64,000 nt of DNA from Bacillota bacterium (GTDB taxonomy: Bacteria; Bacillota; Clostridia; Lachnospirales; Lachnospiraceae), in contig JAEZTJ010000008.1 in the NCBI GenBank assembly GCA_023421505.1, positions 1 through 64,000 of the forward strand, in the 5' to 3' direction. The first letter of the stretch is position 1; each line of letters starts with the position of its first letter. Positions 8,763-18,539 of this stretch are shown piece after piece. The notes beneath the pieces were generated by a model that had not been told where the DNA came from, made no database searches, and saw nothing but the letters and a program-made list of their open reading frames with translations. A program made the translations under genes and the position numbers.

Positions 8763-10046
8763 TCATCCTATGATATTTTCACTGCAATACCTGATCTTTG
8801 CACCTAATACCGATAAGTCCCTGCAGATATCCTCATAACCCCTCTCGATATAAGCTGCTTCCCGTATGATGGTAGTTCCTTCCACAGACAGACCAGCTAT
8901 GACAAGAGCAGCTCCGCCCCTTAGATCATGGGCGTTAATGATCGCACCATGTAGTTTATCAACACCTTCAATCAATGCTTTATTTGTATCCTTCTCGAGA
9001 TTTATAACCGCTCCCATTTTCTTCAGTTCATCAACATTTTGATAACGTGATTCAAAGATTTCTTCAATTATTGTACTTTTTCCTTCGGCCAGACATAATA
9101 CGGACATAAGCTGCGACTGCATATCTGTTGGAAAGCCTGGATAGGGCTGAGTTTTAAGAGCATCTATGGATAGTGGTCTATGTTTACTGCATATTCTAAT
9201 AACCTCATCTGAAGTCTCTATCTCACAGCCAATTCTTCTCAAAATTCTGGTTATTGAATCGAGCTGTCTACCTGGAGCATTCAGTAAAGTGACCTCTCCC
9301 CTTGCAGCCGCAACGGCTGCCATATATGTTCCTGCAACGATTCGGTCCGGTGAAAGTGTAAATTCTACATCATGTAGCTTCTTCACTCCTTCCACCTCTA
9401 TGAATGCCGAGCCTTTACCGCAAATCCTTGCACCTGCCTCTATCAGATAGTTACATACCTCAATTACCTCCGGTTCTCTTGCGGTATTGAATATTCTGGT
9501 AACTCCCTCTGACAAAACTGCCGTAAGTATCGCATTTTGTGTGGCACCTACGCTGGGAAATTCTAAAAAGATATCGTTACCGATAATCTTATCTGTATAG
9601 CAATGGATAATACTGCTATCCTCTCCCAGAAATTCCTGTGTCACATTCATTTTCCTAATTGCATTGAGATGGAAATCAATCGGTCTTTTTCCGATCAGAC
9701 AACCACCAGGATATGCAATGGTTACTTCATGAAATCTGCCCAGTATTGCTCCTAGAAATAATATGGAGCTTCGCATTTTTCTGACAGAATCCTCTGAAAC
9801 ATGTGTTACATTTGCCTCAGTACTGTCAACAATTAAAGTATTTTGGTCCCAGGTTGTTTTGCAGCCCAGCTCCTCTAAAATCTTAACCATATGAAATACA
9901 TCCAGTATTTTAGGACAATTCTTAAGTTTTGAAATCCCTTTATTCAAAACAGTAGCAGCAATTACTGGTAATGCTGCATTCTTTGAACCTTGTATTTTTA
10001 ACTCGCCTTTTAACTGCTTCCCGCCGATGACCTCAATACTCGACAT
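8763..10046 (-). CDS. murA: UDP-N-acetylglucosamine 1-carboxyvinyltransferase (MurA)
   Basis: This enzyme makes the first committed peptidoglycan precursor by moving enolpyruvate from PEP to UDP-GlcNAc in the cytoplasm; it is the fosfomycin target. The N-terminal motif is GGKQLKGELKIQGSKNAALP. The catalytic cysteine is kept at residue 116 (PGGCLIGKRPIDFH), and PFPTDMQ-like GFPTDMQSQLM and RYQNVDELKKMGA follow. The open frame runs 25 codons further upstream, but those residues do not resemble MurA and TGAGGTG precedes the ATG at 10046, giving 427 residues. Its place between ftsW and ftsQ fills the usual murG/murC/murB slot. Confidence 0.95.
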   Translation of the reverse strand: MSSIEVIGGKQLKGELKIQGSKNAALPVIAATVLNKGISKLKNCPKILDVFHMVKILEELGCKTTWDQNTLIVDSTEANVTHVSEDSVRKMRSSILFLGAILGRFHEVTIAYPGGCLIGKRPIDFHLNAIRKMNVTQEFLGEDSSIIHCYTDKIIGNDIFLEFPSVGATQNAILTAVLSEGVTRIFNTAREPEVIEVCNYLIEAGARICGKGSAFIEVEGVKKLHDVEFTLSPDRIVAGTYMAAVAAARGEVTLLNAPGRQLDSITRILRRIGCEIETSDEVIRICSKHRPLSIDALKTQPYPGFPTDMQSQLMSVLCLAEGKSTIIEEIFESRYQNVDELKKMGAVINLEKDTNKALIEGVDKLHGAIINAHDLRGGAALVIAGLSVEGTTIIREAAYIERGYEDICRDLSVLGAKIRYCSENIIG

Positions 10047-10122
10047 AGCACACCTCAGACAATAAAGGAAATATACTACTACTATATGAATTCCTATTTG
10101 TCCGCGTGAATCTGTTAACATA

Positions 10123-10145
10123 ACATGCCTGCCCTTTAAATTAGT
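10123..10145. repeat. 23-bp sequence repeated near 46.98 kb
   Basis: ACATGCCT[G]CCCTTTAAATTAGT occurs here between murA and ftsW, and again at 46980-47002 with one mismatch (A for G). The second copy lies beside a large foldback element, so both may be parts of a dispersed repeat family. Confidence 0.5.
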
Positions 10146-10151
10146 CTGGGA

Positions 10152-11297
10152 CTACTTCTCACCTTTGATCTGGTTAGAAACACTTAGTACAATTCCCATT
10201 TCAAAAAGCAGAACCATGACGGAGCTTCCTCCGTAGCTGATAAAGGGTAGTGTATTACCGGTTGACGGAATGGAGTTTGTTACTACCGCAATGTTAATTA
10301 ATACCTGAACTGCGATATGCGCAAGTGCTCCAGTGGCAACCAGGCCACCATATAAATCTACAGAATTTATAGCAATGATAAAAATACGCCAGATTAATAA
10401 AATAAATAATAGGATTAGGGCAATTGCACCAAAAAGTCCCAGCTCCTCGCAAATAACAGAGAATATCATATCATTATGGGATTCTGGAATAAAGCCTAGC
10501 TTCTGCATACTTTCACCAAGCCCTTTACCGAATACCCCTCCTGATGCAATTGCATATAATCCCTGTAGAATCTGATATCCTTTGTCTGCTGTCTCCACAT
10601 GAAGCCAGGCATCGATACGGTCTGAACGATAGGAATTAAAAAAGAAAATGAAGATTAATACCATTCCTACCAGCAGCATTCCTGATATAATATAATATGC
10701 TTTCCTCCTGCTGGCAACAAAGCAGATCGAAACTAACATAACAGCAATAATAATCGCAGTAGATAAATTTTCAACTACAATCAAGCCTAAAAGCGGTGCA
10801 ATAAATAAGCATATTCTTAAGAAGCCAGTGAATTTATCAAGCTTTTTTGGTGCAAGGCTTACTATGTAGGCGGTAAAAAGAATAACTAATATTTTTGTCA
10901 GCTCAGAAGGCTGGAATCTGCCAAGCGGTCCCATATCAATCCAACGCTTTGAACCTTTTGTTGCACTGCCAAATACCAAGACGTAAGTCTGCAGCGAAAG
11001 ACACATAAAATATAAAATAGTAACCGGTTTCAGTCGAATGATCGGAAGATTCCTGACATAGATATGATAATCAATCTTTGAAACAATCAACATGATTAAT
11101 AAACCAATTCCTGAGAAAAGTGCCTGCCTTACTAAAAAATGCATGGAATCTCCCATTAATCTCTGTGCATTATAAGCACTCGTACTATAAATCATGACCA
11201 GACCGAAGCACACCAGAAAAAGGATGAGAAATAACAGACTGTAGTCATAATAGCTATGCATTTTTCTTTTATTGGTTTCTGCTAATGTTCTGCCCAT
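10152..11297 (-). CDS. ftsW: FtsW/SpoVE-type peptidoglycan glycosyltransferase (SEDS family)
   Basis: This is a SEDS-family polymerase with about ten transmembrane segments (381 residues). It links lipid II into glycan strands at the septum together with a class B PBP. Diagnostic stretches are YSTSAYNA in the first loop, GSATKGSKRWIDMGPLGRFQPSE, GKGLGESMQKLGFIPESHNDMIFSVICEELG, and SIPSTGNTLPFISYGGSSV near the end. AGGAGG precedes the ATG. It sits between murD and murA in the dcw cluster. The family also includes SpoVE, so a sporulation role cannot be excluded, but its place in dcw favours FtsW. Confidence 0.92.
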   Translation of the reverse strand: MGRTLAETNKRKMHSYYDYSLLFLILFLVCFGLVMIYSTSAYNAQRLMGDSMHFLVRQALFSGIGLLIMLIVSKIDYHIYVRNLPIIRLKPVTILYFMCLSLQTYVLVFGSATKGSKRWIDMGPLGRFQPSELTKILVILFTAYIVSLAPKKLDKFTGFLRICLFIAPLLGLIVVENLSTAIIIAVMLVSICFVASRRKAYYIISGMLLVGMVLIFIFFFNSYRSDRIDAWLHVETADKGYQILQGLYAIASGGVFGKGLGESMQKLGFIPESHNDMIFSVICEELGLFGAIALILLFILLIWRIFIIAINSVDLYGGLVATGALAHIAVQVLINIAVVTNSIPSTGNTLPFISYGGSSVMVLLFEMGIVLSVSNQIKGEK

Positions 11298-11306
11298 TAA
11301 AGCCTC

Positions 11307-12665
11307 CTAAAGCATTTCTCTGACATATTCCTTAAATAGTTTACCACGCTGTTCATAATTATCAAACATATCCCAGCTTGCACAGGCCGGGGATAGCAAT
11401 ACAGCGTCCCCTGCTTCAGCCTTTTTGGCGCTGACATTAACTGCCTCCCTTAAGCTGTTTACCATAATGATTCTTGTAAAGCCATGTTTTTTTGCTGTCA
11501 CTGCTAACTGTTCCCTTGTCTGACCAAGAAGAATAAGATATTTCACCTTTCCTTCAAAGGAATTAATCAAATCATCAAAGGAAACCTTTTTATCATACCC
11601 TCCGGCAATTAATAAAGTAGGGCCTTTAATAGCTTGAAGTGCGCGGATGGCAGCATCGGGATTCGTTCCTTTGGAATCGTTATAATAAGTAACTCCATCA
11701 ATTGTTTCAACATATTCAATCCTGTGCTCCACAGCCCGAAAATCAAGTATCGTCTTACGGATATACTCAAGTGGTATCCCGATCGTAATCGCTGCCCCGA
11801 CTGCAGCCATAACATTTTCATAATTATGTTTTCCTAATAACTGAAGCTCATTAACATTACATACGAATTCCGTCTTTAATTTATTAGAATAATATATCGT
11901 ATCGCCATCCAGATAAATTCCCTCCGTCAGCTTACGAGCACTGCTAAAAAACATGATATCCGTATTAAGGCGCGAAGACAACGTTCTTAATATCTCATCC
12001 TCATAATTTAGTATACAGAGCTCGGTTTCTGTCTGATTCATGGCTATTCTTTCCTTAGCAGCTATGTAATGATCCATTGTATGATGTCTGTCTAAATGAT
12101 CTGGCGAAATATTCAGTATAATACTGATATCGGGCTTAAAGGTATGAATTGTCTCGAGCTGAAAGCTGCTCAGTTCTATAACGGTAACTGACTCTGCAGA
12201 AGTATTAAGCGCATGATCACTATAACATTCACCAATATTTCCAACTACAAATACCTCGCTAAAATAGGCCTTCATAACCTCCCCAACCAAAGTGGTTGTA
12301 GTAGTCTTCCCATTCGTCCCGGTAATTCCGATAATCTTTCCTTTCGTAAAGCAATATGCAAGTTCAATCTCGCTCCAGACAGGAATGTTCTTCTTTGTCA
12401 GTTGTAGTACATCCGGATGATCTAAAGCGACGCCCGGACTAATGATTATCAAATCAAGCATAGGTAGTAATACTTCTTTCAGTGTCCCCGATAAAAAAGT
12501 AAACTGCCTGTTCACCTCTAATTTGTCTTTAAAATCTTCTTTTGTAAGCTTTGTATTGCAATCAAATAACCAAACATTTGCACCGAGCTTTTGCAGCAGA
12601 TGTGCCGCACTGATTCCGCTTTTTGCTGCTCCGTATACCAATATGTTTTTATCAGTCAGCTGCAT
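11307..12665 (-). CDS. murD: UDP-N-acetylmuramoyl-L-alanine--D-glutamate ligase
   Basis: This ATP-dependent Mur ligase adds D-glutamate to UDP-MurNAc-L-Ala in the cytoplasm; it has 452 residues, the normal length. The N-terminal Rossmann domain has YGAAKSGISAAHLL. The P-loop GITGTNGKTTTT covers residues 113-124. The central domain has ELSSFQLE and NISPDHLDRH, and the C-terminal domain has YNDSKGTNPDAAIRAL and GGYDK followed by LSPACASWDMFDNYEQRG. GGGAGG precedes the ATG. It lies between mraY (35 bp) and ftsW (9 bp), consistent with one transcript. Confidence 0.96.
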   Translation of the reverse strand: MQLTDKNILVYGAAKSGISAAHLLQKLGANVWLFDCNTKLTKEDFKDKLEVNRQFTFLSGTLKEVLLPMLDLIIISPGVALDHPDVLQLTKKNIPVWSEIELAYCFTKGKIIGITGTNGKTTTTTLVGEVMKAYFSEVFVVGNIGECYSDHALNTSAESVTVIELSSFQLETIHTFKPDISIILNISPDHLDRHHTMDHYIAAKERIAMNQTETELCILNYEDEILRTLSSRLNTDIMFFSSARKLTEGIYLDGDTIYYSNKLKTEFVCNVNELQLLGKHNYENVMAAVGAAITIGIPLEYIRKTILDFRAVEHRIEYVETIDGVTYYNDSKGTNPDAAIRALQAIKGPTLLIAGGYDKKVSFDDLINSFEGKVKYLILLGQTREQLAVTAKKHGFTRIIMVNSLREAVNVSAKKAEAGDAVLLSPACASWDMFDNYEQRGKLFKEYVREML

Positions 12666-12700
12666 ACAATTCCTCCCATACCGGATTTCAAAAGCAAGAT

Positions 12701-13669
12701 TTAGTTAATTCCCATGAGGGCAATAAGACATAGTATTGTTGTAACAATAGAAAAAACTGCCACAACTCTGGTTTCAGCCCAGCCCATTAATTCAAAATGA
12801 TGATGGATTGGGGCCATCTTAAAGATACGCTTTCCTCCTGTCAGCTTAAAATAACTTACTTGAAGCATAACTGATAATACCTCAATTAAATATATTAAAG
12901 CAACAATCAGAATAAAAAGCGGCATCTGCAACATATAAGCAGTTGCTGCAACAAAGCCCCCCAAAGCTAGGGAGCCTGTATCTCCCATAAAAACCTTGGC
13001 AGGATATACATTAAATAAAAGAAAAGCAAGTAAGCTTCCTGCTACTGCACCGGTAATCGGTGAGATATCACTTTTCATTCCAATCGCAACCACAGTAAAG
13101 AAAGTTGCTATCAGTACAGTAACGCTGGATTCAAGTCCATCAAGTCCATCTGTAAAATTGGAGCCGTTCACGGTTCCAAGCACAAAGATAAAGAAGAAGG
13201 GGACAAAAAAGTAGGATACATCGAGATACTTACCTCCGGAAAATGGAATTAGCATTGTTGTTCCCACATCCGTAAAATTAATCAGATAGTAACCTAAGAT
13301 AGCAGTTACTAGAATCTGACCTACCAGCTTCTGCCAGGCTTTCAGTCCCATACTACGTTTCATTACTACCTTGATATAATCATCCATAAAGCCTATGATG
13401 CCAAAGCCCACCGTTGCAAATAGAACAGGAATGATACCCTTATAATCCTTAATATAAATTAATGCAGTAATCGCAATACTAAGTATAATAACTATTCCAC
13501 CCATCGTAGGTGTTCCTGACTTCTTCTGGTGAGACTCAGGCCCTTCCTCACGGATATACTGCCCGAATTTTAACCTTTTTAAATAAGGTATTAAAAGTGG
13601 ACACAAAACTGCACAAACTCCAAAGGAAATGATAACAGGTAATATTACTCGAAAATCCGAAAAATTCAT
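12701..13669 (-). CDS. mraY: Phospho-N-acetylmuramoyl-pentapeptide-transferase (MraY)
   Basis: This integral membrane enzyme makes lipid I by transferring phospho-MurNAc-pentapeptide to undecaprenyl phosphate. About ten transmembrane segments are visible. Signatures are KKSGTPTMGGI, MGFxDDYIK (GFMDDYIKVVMKRS), the metal-binding NFTDGLDGL, MGDTGSLALGG and APIHHHFEL. A frame continues 4 codons upstream, but ATGGAGG lies within them, so the ATG at 13669 is chosen (322 residues). A paired-hairpin element lies just upstream in the 274-bp gap after the SpoVD-like gene. Confidence 0.96.
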   Translation of the reverse strand: MNFSDFRVILPVIISFGVCAVLCPLLIPYLKRLKFGQYIREEGPESHQKKSGTPTMGGIVIILSIAITALIYIKDYKGIIPVLFATVGFGIIGFMDDYIKVVMKRSMGLKAWQKLVGQILVTAILGYYLINFTDVGTTMLIPFSGGKYLDVSYFFVPFFFIFVLGTVNGSNFTDGLDGLESSVTVLIATFFTVVAIGMKSDISPITGAVAGSLLAFLLFNVYPAKVFMGDTGSLALGGFVAATAYMLQMPLFILIVALIYLIEVLSVMLQVSYFKLTGGKRIFKMAPIHHHFELMGWAETRVVAVFSIVTTILCLIALMGIN

Positions 13670-13674
13670 AACAT

Positions 13675-13764
13675 CCTCCATTCTGCCGAAATTACGCGAA
13701 TTTGAGCATCAGCACAAATTCGCATTGTGAATTGATAAAGACAATTCACTTTTCTCCATCTACG
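13675..13764 (-). repeat. Paired-hairpin element ending in the mraY Shine-Dalgarno sequence
   Basis: Perfect inverted repeats GTGAATTG/CAATTCAC (13727-13749) and GCGAATTTG/CAAATTCGC (13696-13723) are followed on the minus strand by GGCAGAATGGAGG, which carries the mraY ribosome binding site. The layout and the GCGAATTTG/CAAATT core match the element at 3301-3385. The remaining 13765-13943 holds no gene that I can see. Confidence 0.6.
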
Positions 13765-13943
13765 TGATCGACACGTTCTCGGCTTAAATCTTAAGTACTA
13801 ATTCTATTTTTTATTTTTAGTAATCCTTCGACTGCTAAATCATTTGTGTAACTTATCAGGCTGCAAAACGCCATACTTGGTTATTATACTTGAAACATTA
13901 TTAAAAAACAATACAGGAATGTTGAAGACAGCTTATTACATCT

Positions 13944-15896
13944 TTAGTCTCCGTAGTATAATACGATACTGCTTTTATTTTTCACTGTTTCACCCGGAAG
14001 CGGGAACTGTTCTTTCACAATATTTCCCTCTCCGGTTGGATATAATTCACCAAAATCATATATTTTAAGCAAATCCTTCACTTCCTTCTTCGTCTTTCCC
14101 ACAAAATCTGGAACAGTAAAAGAACCTACATTATAATCTTTTATTTCACTTTCCGAATATTTTTCCTCTATCCCCAGATAAGGAAGAATATTATCAAATA
14201 ATTCGGCTATCACCGGTGCAGCAACTGTACCACCATAATATATTCCAACAGGCTCATCTATTAGTACAATTGCAATTACCTGCGGATTTTCAGCAGGTGC
14301 AAAGCCGATAAAGGAAGAGATATATTTATTACTGCTTCTTGGCAGCTTTTCTGAGGTCGCTGTTTTCCCACCGATACGTAATCCCGGAAGATAAGCCCGT
14401 TTTCCTGTACCGCTCGCTACAACTGCCTCAAGTAACTGCTTCATTGTCTCAGAGGTTTCTTTTGAAATCGCATCACTTACGGTATTATAATCTAATGCCT
14501 TAATCTGATTACCATCTGGTGTTCTTACACTCATACCAAAATGCGGTGTAACTAAAGTTCCGCCGTTTACTACAGCGCTTGCTGCAGTCAGAAGCTGTAG
14601 AGGCGTAATCTGAAAGGATTGCCCAAAGGACATGGTTGCCAGTTCAACTGCCTTAATATTCTCCTTTTTATGCATAATGGAATTGGCTTCACCGGGCAGA
14701 TCAACTCCGGTCTTTTTAAATAATCCCAGCTGAGTAAAGTATTGATACATTCTGTCCACTCCAAGCCTCGCACCTAATTCCATAAATACGGGATTACAGG
14801 AGTTTTTTATTCCATCCACAAAGGTCTGGCTGCCATGTCCGCCAGCCTTATGGCATCTTATAATACGGTCTTCTACTTTCTTATAGCCGGGGCAGTAAAA
14901 GGTATCCTCAAGCTTTACAACACCTGCTTCTAATGCCGCTGTCGCAGTTACAATCTTAAATGTTGAGCCCGGTTCATAGGTATCACTGATACAGGCATTT
15001 CTCCACATACCGTTCAAAAGCTCATTCATCTTCTCTGCGTTTAAAGTCTGGTCTGCATAGTCGTCTGCAATTTCATCAATTAATTGGTATGGGTTATTCA
15101 AATCAAACTCCGGAACATTTACCATCGCATACAATTCCCCATTCTGAGGATTCATAACTATCAGCTTAACATTATTCGCACTTTTTGACTCCATTACCTT
15201 TTTTGCAGCCTGTTCAGCATATTTTTGAATATTTACATCCAGACTGATATATAAATCATTACCTGCCAAAGGTTCTATTCTATCCTCCGCAGCATTCGGA
15301 ATTTCAACACCATACGCAGTAGTAAGCGTTAATATGGTGCCATCTATTCCTTTTAAGAATTTATCATATTTTACTTCAAGACCAACTATTCCCTGGTTGT
15401 CACTTCCTGTAAAACCTATTACTTTGGAGGCTAAAGAACCGTATGGATAAAAACGCTTATAATCCTCATCCACCATTACGCCATCTAAGTCGTATTCCCT
15501 GATTTTATCCGCAGTTTCCTTGTCTACATTAGATTTTACTCTTTCAATAGAAGAAACCTTCTCAACTCTTTTTCTTACCTTCTCTTCACTCAAGCCTAAT
15601 AATTCTGATAATATCTTTATAACACGCTCAGGATCGGTTATCTGTGCATGAATGACTGAGATCGTGCAGACGGGCTTATTTGTGGCTATTTCTACTCCCT
15701 TTGCGTCAAATATACTGCCTCTTTCTGCCTTTATTGCCCTCTCTCTTTCGTGTAGCGCCTCTGCTCTCGCTGCATATTCTTCTGATTTGTATATCATTAA
15801 ATAGCCTAATCGTATCGTAAGGCCTAGTACAGCTATCATTATGATTAATACGACAATTAATGCATTCCTTTTGTTATATGTTCTATTTCTGGCCAT
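13944..15896 (-). CDS. spoVD: SpoVD-like class B penicillin-binding protein with one PASTA domain
   Basis: This is a monofunctional transpeptidase anchored by one N-terminal membrane segment. A PBP dimerisation domain comes first, then the transpeptidase with GSTFK (active Ser about 311) and SCN (about 366). One C-terminal PASTA domain begins VPDFVGKTKKEVKDLL. A single PASTA and position as the second of two PBP genes match SpoVD, which makes spore cortex. The third motif reads KTAT rather than KTGT (codon GCG at 14358-14360), a departure from almost all PBPs. The ATG at 15896 is preferred over the one at 15914 because AAGG lies 10 bases before it. Confidence 0.88.
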   Translation of the reverse strand: MARNRTYNKRNALIVVLIIMIAVLGLTIRLGYLMIYKSEEYAARAEALHERERAIKAERGSIFDAKGVEIATNKPVCTISVIHAQITDPERVIKILSELLGLSEEKVRKRVEKVSSIERVKSNVDKETADKIREYDLDGVMVDEDYKRFYPYGSLASKVIGFTGSDNQGIVGLEVKYDKFLKGIDGTILTLTTAYGVEIPNAAEDRIEPLAGNDLYISLDVNIQKYAEQAAKKVMESKSANNVKLIVMNPQNGELYAMVNVPEFDLNNPYQLIDEIADDYADQTLNAEKMNELLNGMWRNACISDTYEPGSTFKIVTATAALEAGVVKLEDTFYCPGYKKVEDRIIRCHKAGGHGSQTFVDGIKNSCNPVFMELGARLGVDRMYQYFTQLGLFKKTGVDLPGEANSIMHKKENIKAVELATMSFGQSFQITPLQLLTAASAVVNGGTLVTPHFGMSVRTPDGNQIKALDYNTVSDAISKETSETMKQLLEAVVASGTGKRAYLPGLRIGGKTATSEKLPRSSNKYISSFIGFAPAENPQVIAIVLIDEPVGIYYGGTVAAPVIAELFDNILPYLGIEEKYSESEIKDYNVGSFTVPDFVGKTKKEVKDLLKIYDFGELYPTGEGNIVKEQFPLPGETVKNKSSIVLYYGD

Positions 15897-15961
15897 GAAA
15901 TCATAACCTTGCATATCTTATCGTTTCATTTTATTACAAAGACTACTGCTTTATTCATGGA

Positions 15962-18028
15962 TTACTCTATTGGGCGGATATTAAACGGATTATCTGAAGG
16001 AGGTTCCTCTTCTTTAGCCGAATTCTCCGGAGTTTCATCTCCAGAAGGCTCCTCTTCGTTTGATGCATTTTCTTCATTATCCGATTTATCTTCCTCATTT
16101 TCTGTATCACTGTTGTTATCAACATTGGCGTCTTCCTCTCCACCATTAACTGCTTCTTCCTCACCTTTATTCGTATCCTGCTGACCCGCTGTTGGTGTCG
16201 GTGTAGGAGCTAATGTGGGTAGTAAGTAATCTATCTCACCTTTAGGGAATATTTCAAGAACCGGTAGTATCTCTTTGAATAATTCTTGCGCAAATTGTGT
16301 GGCAACAGCACTGGAGGGATGTTCAACCTTTGGTTCATCGATATAAGTGTAAAGTACCATTTCAGGATTGATGGCAGGGGCGCACCCAATGAAGGAAACT
16401 ATATATCTAGTGTGGTCACGAGGCTGCTTTTCAGCTGTACCTGTTTTTCCCCCTATGGTATAGCCTTCTAATCGGGCTCCCTTTGCGGTTCCTGCTTCTA
16501 CGGTCTGATATAAATACTCCTTCAGCAATTCGGAGGTCTTTTCTGAGACGGTTCGGCGTACCAATTGCTTATCAAACTTTTTAATTGTAGCTCCGTTATC
16601 ATTTACAATCTGCTTTAATACATGAGGCTGATAATAATAGCCGCCGTTTACAACTGAAGAAAAGGCTGCAGCGATTTGAATCATTGTTGACTTCGTAGAC
16701 TGACCAAAACCACTGACTGCCAGTCCGGCTTCGTCCTTCAGTTCTTCCAAGGATAATATATCTCCTAATTCTTCACCGGGTAAATCTATTCCAGTCCTCT
16801 GTTCAAAGCCGAAGTTTTTTTCATATTGATAGAATATGTTTCTGCCTGTGCTGCGAGCGATCTGCATCATTGCATCGTTACAGGAATTCATCACAGCCTG
16901 TCCCAGGGTTTGATTACCATGTTCCTTAGTACAGTCAATATCCCATATACCTATTTTCTCTCCTCCATCGCAGATAAAGGTACTATTATCAGATATAATA
17001 TTCTCCTCAAGCGCAGTGGCAACCGTAACCGGCTTAAAGGTTGATCCAGGCTCGAAGGCGCTGCTGATTATGTCATTTTTCCATATAGAATTAAGCGTAA
17101 AGGTCTTGTCCTCATCTGACATTGCAGCAATTTCTTCTTTTGTGTAATATTTCTTTAAATCATCTGGCGAGTTTAAATCGTATTCTTTATTAGAGGCCAT
17201 GGCAATAATGCTTCCGTCATTCGGGTTCATGACCAGAATACCGACACCAAATTCGCCCTTACTTCCAATATTTGCTTCAAACTCATTAATCTTTTCTTGA
17301 ATAATTCTTTGGACCTCTGCATTTATTGTTGTAACAATGGAATTTCCGTTCTCAGCCTTCTTTACGATATGTTCAATATCAAGCTCCGAGTCGTAATATC
17401 CATATTCTCTGCCGTTGGTTCCATTGAGCTCCTCATTATAAAATTGTTCTATACCGAAGAAGCCTTTATTTTCGGTATTACTAAAGCCAATCACATCACA
17501 GGCAAGCGCTTTGTAAGGGTAAGTTCTAACATACTCTTCTTCAAAATATACGCCTATAATATCTTCATTCTTTTCAACAGCCTTCTTAAACTCTTTTACT
17601 TTATCATACTTAATTTGTTTTTTCACTATAACATATTGACTATCAGGTCTATCTTCCAAAATTGACTCTATATCCTTCTTATCAATTCCAAAGCCTTTTT
17701 TCAGTGCTTCCTTGGTAGGTTCTATACAATCTTTATTCTGCCCCAGTAGCTTCGGATCAAGAATTAATCGGTAATGGAGTTCACTATGAGCGAGCACAGT
17801 TCCGTTAGCATCAAGTATATCTCCTCTTTGATAAGGCAGAACTGAGCTTACATAGGTCTGCCTCGACAGAACTTTTTTGGTGTACCGATCACCATCAATC
17901 TGAACAATATAGACAAGCCGTATCATTAAACCAACCATAAGCAGTGTTACAATACAAAATACAAGCAATAAACTTGCTTGCATTCGTGAATTAAATTTTT
18001 TAGTTGTTTTATCCGTAATTTTTTCCAT
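15962..18028 (-). CDS. Class B penicillin-binding protein, FtsI/PBP2B-like septal transpeptidase
   Basis: This 688-residue protein has one membrane segment (about residues 19-42) and a PBP dimerisation domain starting RGDILDANGTVLAHS. Its transpeptidase domain has all three motifs: STFK (329-332), SCN (382-384) and KTGT (528-531). It lacks PASTA domains. After about residue 620 it has a low-complexity tail with TPTPT followed by many Asp, Glu and Asn. It directly follows ftsL, the usual place of the divisome PBP that cross-links septal peptidoglycan with FtsW. GAGG lies 10 bases before the ATG. It is separated from the SpoVD-like gene by 65 bp. Confidence 0.9.
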   Translation of the reverse strand: MEKITDKTTKKFNSRMQASLLLVFCIVTLLMVGLMIRLVYIVQIDGDRYTKKVLSRQTYVSSVLPYQRGDILDANGTVLAHSELHYRLILDPKLLGQNKDCIEPTKEALKKGFGIDKKDIESILEDRPDSQYVIVKKQIKYDKVKEFKKAVEKNEDIIGVYFEEEYVRTYPYKALACDVIGFSNTENKGFFGIEQFYNEELNGTNGREYGYYDSELDIEHIVKKAENGNSIVTTINAEVQRIIQEKINEFEANIGSKGEFGVGILVMNPNDGSIIAMASNKEYDLNSPDDLKKYYTKEEIAAMSDEDKTFTLNSIWKNDIISSAFEPGSTFKPVTVATALEENIISDNSTFICDGGEKIGIWDIDCTKEHGNQTLGQAVMNSCNDAMMQIARSTGRNIFYQYEKNFGFEQRTGIDLPGEELGDILSLEELKDEAGLAVSGFGQSTKSTMIQIAAAFSSVVNGGYYYQPHVLKQIVNDNGATIKKFDKQLVRRTVSEKTSELLKEYLYQTVEAGTAKGARLEGYTIGGKTGTAEKQPRDHTRYIVSFIGCAPAINPEMVLYTYIDEPKVEHPSSAVATQFAQELFKEILPVLEIFPKGEIDYLLPTLAPTPTPTAGQQDTNKGEEEAVNGGEEDANVDNNSDTENEEDKSDNEENASNEEEPSGDETPENSAKEEEPPSDNPFNIRPIE

Positions 18029-18059
18029 AGTAGTTTGACCTCATTCCATGTCCATAAGA

Positions 18060-18539
18060 TTAATCGGGTATCTCCTTATATTTTAATGTATAGTCCACAT
18101 CACTGCTATGGTATTTTATTACAGTATTCTTATTGGGATATACCATTCCCAATTCTTCTACTGCATATTGATATATCTCATCAAGGTCAACTGCTTTATT
18201 AACTACTTCATATGCAGCATCATTATCCTTAGTTAAAGTAACAAGCTCCTGCTTCTTTATATCGATTTGCTTATTCATCTGCGTTACATCATATTGAAGC
18301 TTTAGAAACTCCACACATACATATAAAGTTGCTATAATTGCTACTGATAATACTAACAGAGAGGCTAAATTAATTCCTGATAACGTCTTTGTCTGTCTCT
18401 GCTCCTGTCTGCGGGGTGTAGGGAGCTCGTATTGTTCCTCTCTCCCGTAATCAGGTACAGGATTCATTTTTCTTACAGTATTTCCCTCTATATAGCTTGT
18501 CCTGGTTTTTTCGTACTGATTATTCCTTCTGCTCTCCAT
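18060..18539 (-). CDS. ftsL: Cell division protein FtsL-like
   Basis: This is a small bitopic protein of 159 residues. The first 65 residues are polar and charged, then comes one membrane segment (ASLLVLSVAIIATLYVCVEF), and the outside part begins with a short coiled-coil stretch (LQYDVTQMNKQIDIKKQEL). Sequence similarity in this family is weak, so the call rests on topology and position between rsmH and the septal PBP. It would bridge FtsQ and the PBP/FtsW synthase. The frame extends 11 codons further, but AGGAGAGGTGAT lies inside, which favours the ATG at 18539. Confidence 0.8.
   Translation of the reverse strand: MESRRNNQYEKTRTSYIEGNTVRKMNPVPDYGREEQYELPTPRRQEQRQTKTLSGINLASLLVLSVAIIATLYVCVEFLKLQYDVTQMNKQIDIKKQELVTLTKDNDAAYEVVNKAVDLDEIYQYAVEELGMVYPNKNTVIKYHSSDVDYTLKYKEIPD

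Noticed and set aside
10047..10121. 25-codon N-terminal extension of murA
   Set aside because: The residues are hydrophobic and unlike MurA, and TGAGGTG lies just before the ATG at 10046.
15909..16184. Ser-rich plus-strand frame at the 3' end of the septal PBP gene
   Set aside because: It is the mirror of the acidic low-complexity tail on the minus strand.
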